A stretch of DNA of 64,000 nt, from the NCBI GenBank assembly GCA_963849365.1, contig CAWKHA010000003.1:186001-250000 (forward strand), given 5' to 3'. The stretch is from CAVQCJ01 sp963849365. Its GTDB lineage: Bacteria; Actinomycetota; Actinomycetes; Prado026. Below are positions 58,641 to 64,000 of this stretch, in pieces. The notes under the pieces are model-generated. The model worked only from the letters and a program-made list of their open reading frames with translations. It searched no databases and was not told the origin of the DNA. The translations under genes and the position numbers were made by a program. The stretch's first letter is position 1, and every line of letters begins with the position of its first letter.

Positions 58641-59009
58641 TCAGCCGGTCGCGGCGCCGAAGTGCGGGTTGAAGATCAGGCCCAGGATCGCCCCGCTCGG
58701 GGTGCGCACGGTGGCCGTCACGATGCCCTCGCCGACCTCCGCAGCCGGTGTGTGCACCATCGCCCCCGCCGCCACCGCGGAGGCGACCGCGTCGTCCACG
58801 TCGTCGACGCCCCAGTAGACCAGGGCCCCGTCGCCGGGATCGGCGTCGGGCAGCAGCCCGAGCTCGTACCCACCGACCGCGAAGCCGACGTAGTACGGCT
58901 GGTCGAAGTACGGCTCGACCCCCAGGACCTGGGTCCACCAGGTCTTGTCGGCGTCCAGGTCGGGGGCCGGGTAGATGGCGGTGCGCAGACCGCTCAGCGA
59001 GATCGTCAT
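58641..59009 (-). CDS. VOC (glyoxalase-like) protein
   Basis: The protein has 122 residues. RTAIYPAPDLDADKTWWTQV, YYVGFAVGGYELGLLPD and ALVYWGVDDVDDAVA follow the VOC half-barrel order, and the closing SGAILGLIFNPHFG is typical. The ATG at 59009 (MTISLSGLR) fits the first strand. Single-domain members bind metals and small organic ligands; role unknown. Its start is 60 bases from the divergent flavoprotein gene. Confidence 0.82.
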   Translation of the reverse strand: MTISLSGLRTAIYPAPDLDADKTWWTQVLGVEPYFDQPYYVGFAVGGYELGLLPDADPGDGALVYWGVDDVDDAVASAVAAGAMVHTPAAEVGEGIVTATVRTPSGAILGLIFNPHFGAATG

Positions 59010-59068
59010 GGCCGCAGCATGCATGGTTAGGGTGACAATCACGAGGGTCCGCAGCAGGGAGGCCGGAC

Positions 59069-60304
59069 GTGAGCCAGGGCCAGACGTTCGTGATCGTCGG
59101 AGGCGGGCTGGCGGCGGCCAAGGCCGCGCAGACGCTGCGCGAGGAGGGGTACGACGGGCGTCTCGTGATCGTGTCCGCCGAGTCCGAGCGGCCGTACGAG
59201 CGCCCGCCGCTGTCCAAGGGCTATCTGAACGGGTCCGCCGAGCGCTCGTCGGCCTTCGTGCACGACGAGACCTGGTACGGCGAGCACGACGTCGACCTGC
59301 GCCTGGCCACGACTGCCGTCGGGCTGGACGCCGCCGCCCGCCAGGTGGAGCTGGCCGGCGGAGAGCGGCTCGGCTACGACAAGCTCCTGCTGACCACCGG
59401 GTCGTCCCCGCGCCGGCTCGCCGTCGCCGGGGCCGACCTCGACGGCGTGCTCTACCTGCGCATGATCGAGGACGCCGACCGGCTGCGTGCGGCTCTGGCC
59501 GACGGCGGTCGCCGGGTCGTCGTGGTCGGGGCGGGCTGGATCGGTCTGGAGGTGACGTCCGCCGCCCGCGGCTACGGGAACGACGTGGCGGTCGTGGAGC
59601 CGCAGCCGGTCCCGTTGCGGGCCGCGCTGGGCGACGAGCTCGGCGCGGTGTTCGCCGCACTGCACCGCGAGCACGGGGTGGACCTTCGCCTCGGCACGGG
59701 CGTCCGTGAGCTGACCGGTACCGGCGGTCACGTGACCGGCGTGGTCACCGACGGCGGCGACACCGTGCCGGCCGACCTGGTCGTGGTCGGCGTCGGGATC
59801 CGCCCGAACACCGAGCTGGCCGAGCAGGCGGGGCTCGAGGTCGACAACGGGATCCTGGCCGGCGCGGACCTGCGCACCTCGAACCCAGACGTGTACGCGG
59901 CCGGCGACGTGGCCAACGCGTACAACCCGTTGCTCGGGCGCCGGCTGCGTGTGGAGCACTGGGCCAACGCGTTGCACGGCGGACCGGCGGCCGCGCGGTC
60001 GATGCTGGGACAGGACGTGGCTTTCGACCGGGTGCCGTACTTCTTCACCGACCAGTACGACCTGGGGATGGAGTACTCCGGCGCCGTCGGGCCGGACGGC
60101 TACGACCAGGTCGTCTACCGCGGCGACGTGGCCGCCCGCGAGTTCGTGGCCTTCTGGGTGCACGACGGCCGCGTGCTGGCCGGCATGAACGTGAACGTCT
60201 GGGACGTGACCGACGGCATCCAGAGCCTCGTGCGTTCCGGCGCGAAGGTCGACCCGGACCGCCTGGCCGACCCGTCCGTCCCGCTGGACGAGCTCACCGG
60301 CTGA
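59069..60304 (+). CDS. Ferredoxin-reductase-type FAD/NAD(P) oxidoreductase
   Basis: The protein has 411 residues. FVIVGGGLAAAKAAQTLREE binds FAD, VVVVGAGWIGLEVTSAARG binds NAD(P)H, and VYAAGDVANAYN is the second FAD motif; the last 90 residues form the reductase C-terminal domain (VEHWANALHGGPAAAR, YFFTDQYDLGMEY). This is the putidaredoxin/rhodocoxin-reductase group that feeds electrons to ferredoxins for P450s or dioxygenases. GTG start with GGGAGG upstream. No ferredoxin or P450 gene is adjacent. Confidence 0.92.
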   Translation: MSQGQTFVIVGGGLAAAKAAQTLREEGYDGRLVIVSAESERPYERPPLSKGYLNGSAERSSAFVHDETWYGEHDVDLRLATTAVGLDAAARQVELAGGERLGYDKLLLTTGSSPRRLAVAGADLDGVLYLRMIEDADRLRAALADGGRRVVVVGAGWIGLEVTSAARGYGNDVAVVEPQPVPLRAALGDELGAVFAALHREHGVDLRLGTGVRELTGTGGHVTGVVTDGGDTVPADLVVVGVGIRPNTELAEQAGLEVDNGILAGADLRTSNPDVYAAGDVANAYNPLLGRRLRVEHWANALHGGPAAARSMLGQDVAFDRVPYFFTDQYDLGMEYSGAVGPDGYDQVVYRGDVAAREFVAFWVHDGRVLAGMNVNVWDVTDGIQSLVRSGAKVDPDRLADPSVPLDELTG

Positions 60305-60382
60305 ATCGCGTCCCGCCGGTAGCCTGGCCGCCCCGGGTGCGGCTGCGCGGGCACCCGCTCCCGGTTCGGAGGAGGTCGTCGC

Positions 60383-61594
60383 GTGCCCGGCTCCACCGCC
60401 TCGCCGCCGGCAGCCGTCGCGATCCTCGCTCCGGTCCTCGGGTCGCGGACCGCTGGCCGGCTGCTCTGGGTCCTCGCGGCTGTGCTGTGGACGCTGATGG
60501 TCGTCGTCCAGATCAGGCGGGCCGACGTGCTCGGCTGGTTGGACCTGCGCGTCTACCGCGACTCCGTGCACCAGTTCTTCGACGGGCGGCCGCTGTACGA
60601 CATCAACGTCACCGAGGTCGGGCTCCCCTTCACCTACCCGCCGGTCGCCATCTTCGTGCTCGCCCCGCTGGCCTGGCTGCCGTTCCCGGCCGCCGCCACC
60701 AGCCTCCTGGTGCTCAGCGGGCTGGCGCTGCTGGTCACCTGCTGGGCCTGCCTGCAGCCACTGTCCGGCGGCCGGCCGACGCTGGCCCTGGCCGCGGCAG
60801 TGGCCGGCGGAGCGCTGTTCCTCGAGCCGGTGTGGTCGGCGCTGAACTACGGGCAGGTCGACCTGCTGCTGGTGGCGGCGGTGAGCGTCGACATGCTCGT
60901 GGTGCCGGCGCGCTTTCGCGGGGTTCTGACCGGGCTGCTGGCCGCGGTGAAGCTGACGCCGCTGGTCTTCCTGCTCCTGCTCGGCCTGCGCCGGGACTGG
61001 CGCTCGATGGCCCGCGTGCTCGTCACGTTCGCGCTGTTGACCGCGGTGGCGTGGGTCGCGCTGCCGCACGAGTCCGCGTACTACTGGTTCCACGCCTTGC
61101 GCGACCCGGCGCGCATCGGCCCGCCTGCGTACGTCGGCAACCTGTCGACGTACGCCGTCCTGGAACGTTTCTGGGGGGACGGCGCCGCGACGCGCGTCGC
61201 CTGGCTGCTGCTGGCCGCGCTGGTCGTGCTGGTCACGGTGGTCGTGGTCCGGCGCTCGATCGCGCTGGGCCACCGGCTGGTGCCGCTGGCCATGGTCGCC
61301 CTGGCGGGTCTGCTGTGCTCGCCGATCTCGTGGGACCACCACTGGGCGTGGGTGGTCGTGCTCGCTTTCGCCACCGTCGAGCTGTGGACGTGGAGCCGTC
61401 CGGCGGCCGCGGTCGGCGCGGTCGCGGTCGCCGCGACCGCCGTCCTCAACCCGAAGTGGCTGGACGCCGCGCAGCAGGCGGGCACCCTCTCGGGCACGGA
61501 CCGGTTCCTGGTCACCAACGTCTGGGTGTTCCTCGGCTACGCACTGCTGGGCGTCCTGCTGGTCAGCTCTCTTCGGCGGGACAGCCCGACCTGA
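60383..61594 (+). CDS. GT87 polyprenol-phosphate mannosyltransferase-like membrane protein
   Basis: The protein has 403 residues with about nine membrane helices. The acidic DLRVYRDSVHQFFDGRPLYD loop, PFTYPPVAIFVLAP and the ISWDHHWAWVVV motif fit GT87 (DUF2029) alpha-(1,2)-mannosyltransferases that build cell-envelope glycolipids in actinobacteria. GTG start preceded by GGAGGAGG. Its 3' end overlaps the convergent MarR gene by 32 bases. Confidence 0.85.
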   Translation: MPGSTASPPAAVAILAPVLGSRTAGRLLWVLAAVLWTLMVVVQIRRADVLGWLDLRVYRDSVHQFFDGRPLYDINVTEVGLPFTYPPVAIFVLAPLAWLPFPAAATSLLVLSGLALLVTCWACLQPLSGGRPTLALAAAVAGGALFLEPVWSALNYGQVDLLLVAAVSVDMLVVPARFRGVLTGLLAAVKLTPLVFLLLLGLRRDWRSMARVLVTFALLTAVAWVALPHESAYYWFHALRDPARIGPPAYVGNLSTYAVLERFWGDGAATRVAWLLLAALVVLVTVVVVRRSIALGHRLVPLAMVALAGLLCSPISWDHHWAWVVVLAFATVELWTWSRPAAAVGAVAVAATAVLNPKWLDAAQQAGTLSGTDRFLVTNVWVFLGYALLGVLLVSSLRRDSPT

Positions 61595-62054
61595 GCCGGT
61601 CGGCGACGCGGGCGGACAGGGTGCCGAGCTGGGCGAACTCCTCGGGGGTGAGCAGGTCGACCAGCCAGGCGCGGACCGATGCCACGTGGTCCGGTGCTGC
61701 GGCGACCAGCGCCTCCCACCCGGTGTCGGTCAGGACCGCGAACGCGCCGCGGCGGTCTTCGGCGCAGCCCTGACGACGGACGAGTCCGGCCTGCTCCATG
61801 CGCGAGATCTGGTGCGAGAGCCGGCTCTTGGAGGCCAGCGTGCGGCCCGCGAGCTCGCTCATCCGCAGCCGGTGCTCGGGTGCCTCGGACAGGCGGACCA
61901 TCACTTCGTACTCGGCCATGCTCAGGCCGTGCTGCGCCTTCAGGTCCCGTTCGAGCCGCTCCTGGAGCAGCACGTTGGCCGAGATCCAGGCGCGCCAGGA
62001 GGACTGTTCCTCGGCGCTGAGCCAGCGCACGTCTGTCGTCGTCCGGGCGGTCAT
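61563..62054 (-). CDS. MarR-family transcriptional regulator
   Basis: The protein has 163 residues. The winged-helix core LSMAEYEVMVRLSEAPEHRL, RMSELAGRTLASKSRLSHQI and RMEQAGLVRRQGCAEDRRGA is a standard MarR DNA-binding domain with recognition helix SKSRLSHQISRM. An ATG 12 codons upstream is a possible start; 62054 is preferred as the fold begins shortly after. Probably an autorepressor, with target unknown. Overlaps the mannosyltransferase 3' end by 32 bases. Confidence 0.9.
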   Translation of the reverse strand: MTARTTTDVRWLSAEEQSSWRAWISANVLLQERLERDLKAQHGLSMAEYEVMVRLSEAPEHRLRMSELAGRTLASKSRLSHQISRMEQAGLVRRQGCAEDRRGAFAVLTDTGWEALVAAAPDHVASVRAWLVDLLTPEEFAQLGTLSARVADRLRSGCPAEES

Positions 62055-62103
62055 GCCCGCATGATAGTTGAATCCCGTACGAATATCCACCGGCCCGCGC
62101 GGC

Positions 62104-62874
62104 TCACACGTGCAGGTCCATGTCCCACAGCCGGACGCCGCCGAGGATCCCGGCCGTGTTGGGGACGATGGTCGCCTTGGGCGGCAGCTCCTCGGCCCTG
62201 AGGTGCTTGGAGTTCCCCCCGCCCAGGTAGACGTGGTCGTAGAACAGGAACTTGTCGTAGGCCTCGAGCGCCCTGAGCAGGCGCGAAGTCCAGCGCTCGT
62301 TCCCGACCTCCTTGCGGGCCATGTTGCCGAGCTGGTCCTCGAAGGTCTCGCCCTTGCGGAACTGCGCGTGCCCCAGCTCCAGGTGCGTCAGCAGCACTCC
62401 GTGCGAGAACAGCGCCGTGCCGACCCCCGTCCCGAGCGTGACCACGAACTCGAACCCGTCGCCCTGCGCGACAGCGCAGCCCTGGACGTCGGCGTCGTTG
62501 GCCACCTTGACCGGCGCCTGGAACGAGGCGGTCAAGGCCGACCCGAGGTCGAATCCGGTCCAGGCGGCGGTCAGCTCGGGGTCGGACGGGCCCCCGTACT
62601 CGCGCCGCGACAGCGACGGGATGTTGTAGACCCGGCCGTGCCTGACCAGGCCCGGGAAACCCACCGAGACCCGGTGGTACGCCACGGTCAGCTGCTCGAC
62701 GAGCCCGCCGATCGCTGTCACGAAGGTCTGCGGCGGGCACGGATAGGGGGTGTCCATGCGGGCGCGCTCGGTGAGCATCGCCCCTTGCGCGTCGAGCACG
62801 GCTGCTTTGAAGCCACTGCCACCCACGTCGACGGCGAGGGTGCGGACCTCGGCCGGCCAGTCCGTGTTCATCAC
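62104..62874 (-). CDS. ROK-family kinase, polyphosphate-glucokinase-like
   Basis: The protein has 256 residues. The phosphate motif TLAVDVGGSGFKAAVLD, NDADVQGCAV with the catalytic Asp in KVANDADVQG, and VVTLGTGVGTALFSHG are ROK signatures. The zinc-binding Cys set of canonical ROK repressors is absent, as in actinobacterial polyphosphate glucokinases, so sugar phosphorylation with polyP or ATP is likely. It lies upstream of the MarR gene on the same strand (50 bases) and downstream of methionine aminopeptidase. Confidence 0.85.
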   Translation of the reverse strand: MMNTDWPAEVRTLAVDVGGSGFKAAVLDAQGAMLTERARMDTPYPCPPQTFVTAIGGLVEQLTVAYHRVSVGFPGLVRHGRVYNIPSLSRREYGGPSDPELTAAWTGFDLGSALTASFQAPVKVANDADVQGCAVAQGDGFEFVVTLGTGVGTALFSHGVLLTHLELGHAQFRKGETFEDQLGNMARKEVGNERWTSRLLRALEAYDKFLFYDHVYLGGGNSKHLRAEELPPKATIVPNTAGILGGVRLWDMDLHV

Positions 62875-62899
62875 CCCAGGCTAGGGGAGTCTTCGCTGG

Positions 62900-63748
62900 T
62901 CAGGGCAGCGTGAGGATCTCCGCACCCTCGGCGGTGACCAGGACGGTGTGCTCGAACTGCGCGCTCCGCCGGCGGTCGGCGGTCACGACGGTCCAGCCGT
63001 CGTCCCAGACGTCGTAGTCGTAGCTGCCCAGGGTGAGCATCGGCTCGATGGTGAAGGTCATCCCCGGTTCCATCACCGTGGTCGCCCGCGGGTCGTCGTA
63101 GTGCGGCACCACCAGGCCGGAGTGGAAGGCCGTACCGATCCCGTGGCCGGTGAAGTCGCGGACCACCCCGTAGCCGAAGCGGCGTGCGTACGACTCGATG
63201 ACCCGGCCGACGACGTTGATGGCGCGCCCGGGAGCGACGGCCCTGATCGCACGCATCGTCGCCTCGCGCGTCCGCTCGACCAGCAGCCGGGACTCCTCGT
63301 CGACGGCGCCGGCGAGGAAGGTGGCGTTGGTGTCGCCGTGCACTCCACCGATGTAAGCCGTGATGTCGATGTTGACGATGTCACCCTCGTTGACCACGGT
63401 GCTGTCGGGGATGCCGTGACAGATGACTTCGTTGAGGCTGGTGCACAGCGACTTGGGGAAGCCCTTGTACCCCAGGGTGCTCGGGTAGGCGTCGTGCTCG
63501 ACGAGGAAGGCGTGCCCCACGCGGTCGAGCTCGTCGGTCGTCACGCCGGGACGGACGTTCCGCCCGACCTCTTCCAGGGCCTGTGCCGCGATGTGCCCGG
63601 CGACGCGCATCCGCGCGATCGTGTCGGCGTCCTTGACCTCGGGACCGGAGTACCGCTCGGGCGACCTGCGGCCGACGTACTCCGGCCGCGGGATCGACCC
63701 GGGCACCGCGCGCTGCGGGCTGATCACGCCGGGCACGAGGACAGACAT
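62900..63748 (-). CDS. map: Methionine aminopeptidase type I, MapB-like with N-terminal extension
   Basis: The protein has 282 residues. The metal ligands are all visible: two Asp in NIDITAYIGGVHGDTNATFL, His in FTGHGIGTAFH, Glu in FTIEPMLTLG and Glu in QFEHTVLVT. About 35 extra N-terminal residues rich in Pro (RAVPGSIPRPEYVGR) match the class Ic enzymes of mycobacteria, whose extension contacts the ribosome. It removes initiator Met from nascent proteins. Monocistronic or first before the ROK gene (25-base gap). Confidence 0.93.
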   Translation of the reverse strand: MSVLVPGVISPQRAVPGSIPRPEYVGRRSPERYSGPEVKDADTIARMRVAGHIAAQALEEVGRNVRPGVTTDELDRVGHAFLVEHDAYPSTLGYKGFPKSLCTSLNEVICHGIPDSTVVNEGDIVNIDITAYIGGVHGDTNATFLAGAVDEESRLLVERTREATMRAIRAVAPGRAINVVGRVIESYARRFGYGVVRDFTGHGIGTAFHSGLVVPHYDDPRATTVMEPGMTFTIEPMLTLGSYDYDVWDDGWTVVTADRRRSAQFEHTVLVTAEGAEILTLP

Positions 63749-63797
63749 GTGGGCAGTCTACGAACTGCGCGGCGCGACCTGCCGTGCCCGGGACGTG

Positions 63798-63832
63798 CGG
63801 GAGCCCCCGACCGGAACAGCCGGGGGCTCCCG
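63798..63832 (-). terminator. Hairpin terminator of the histone-like gene
   Basis: A perfect 12-bp stem (CGGGAGCCCCCG with CGGGGGCTCCCG) has an 11-base loop, 30 bases beyond the stop codon of the gene at 63863. Confidence 0.8.
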
Positions 63833-63862
63833 TGGGCAGGGGCGACGCACCGCCCCGGGCGG

Positions 63863-64000
63863 TCAGGCCTTCTTGGCCGCGCGGCGAGCCGGTGCCCGGC
63901 GCGCGGTGGTCTTCCTGGCCGTGGTCTTGCGAGCGGTGGTCTTGCGCGCCGTCGTCTTGCGGGCGGCGGTCTTGCGGGCCGGAGCCTTGCGGGCCGTGGT
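63863..64000 (-). CDS. Histone-like basic protein, C-terminal tail only (cut by window)
   Basis: Only the last 45 residues are inside the window. They repeat the pentad K-T-T-A-R and close variants (KTTARKTTARKTTARRAPAR, ending ARRAAKKA), the Lys/Arg/Ala/Thr tail of actinobacterial HU/histone-like nucleoid proteins. Such tails bind DNA nonspecifically. The N-terminal domain, and hence the exact family, lies outside. Confidence 0.7.
   Translation of the reverse strand, partial: TTARKAPARKTAARKTTARKTTARKTTARKTTARRAPARRAAKKA

Noticed and set aside
1..64000. CRISPR arrays
   Set aside because: No regularly spaced repeats of 24-40 bases were seen anywhere.

Overview
This window is high-GC DNA typical of an actinomycete. 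Start codons are often GTG, neighbouring genes frequently overlap as ATGA or GTGA, and several arrangements are classically actinobacterial: a Nif3-like / zinc-ribbon / RNase H-phosphatase trio, a MapB-type methionine aminopeptidase, a KTTAR-rich histone-like tail, STAND-type cyclase and BTAD regulators, and a nickel superoxide dismutase. The genus cannot be fixed from the sequence alone.

Layout. (1) 1-12 kb is an untidy accessory stretch: a truncated MFS transporter, two frameshifted acetyltransferase pseudogenes, a DUF6326-like membrane protein, a secreted lipoprotein, an aldehyde dehydrogenase with a small internal deletion, an orphan hypothetical protein, an IS110-like transposase scrap, and a very large cyclase-STAND signalling protein bracketed by imperfect direct repeats that end in tRNA-Val-like 3' halves. 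(2) 12-17 kb holds small metabolic enzymes (VOC, luciferase-like, two alpha/beta hydrolases), a strong palindromic operator and well-formed hairpin terminators. (3) 16.8-21.3 kb is a tightly overlapping HtrA-like protease / MoxR / DUF58 / VWA operon, followed by a second giant cyclase-STAND protein and, convergently, a 1108-residue secreted protein with seven Ig-like repeats. (4) 28.6-37.5 kb is housekeeping in character: MBL hydrolase, AlkD-like glycosylase, Na+/H+ antiporter, UBP zinc finger, the Nif3 / zinc-ribbon / RNase H trio, an RNB ribonuclease and the RNase P RNA gene rnpB. (5) 37.6-55.8 kb is the most striking region, a two-armed catabolic cluster. (6) 55.8-64 kb holds a universal stress protein, a frameshifted radical-SAM / methyltransferase pair, a VOC protein, a ferredoxin-reductase-like flavoprotein, a GT87 mannosyltransferase, a MarR regulator, a ROK kinase, methionine aminopeptidase and a histone-like tail cut by the window end.

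The catabolic cluster. The leftward arm runs amidohydrolase, APC permease, flavin monooxygenase, SCP2-like protein, three-subunit molybdenum hydroxylase, CoxD/CoxE-type maturation pair, RidA. The rightward arm runs alpha/beta hydrolase, Ni-superoxide dismutase, a second flavin monooxygenase, a second RidA, with a convergent fumarylacetoacetase-family hydrolase at the end. A large STAND-BTAD regulator lies between them. Both monooxygenases resemble 2-methyl-3-hydroxypyridine-5-carboxylate oxygenase (MHPCO), an N-heterocycle ring-opening flavoenzyme. A 21-nt core with 18 matches lies upstream of both arms and may be the regulator's operator. I infer a pathway that takes up an N-heteroaromatic compound, hydroxylates it, opens the ring, hydrolyses amide and enamine intermediates and removes superoxide on the way. 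The substrate is unknown.
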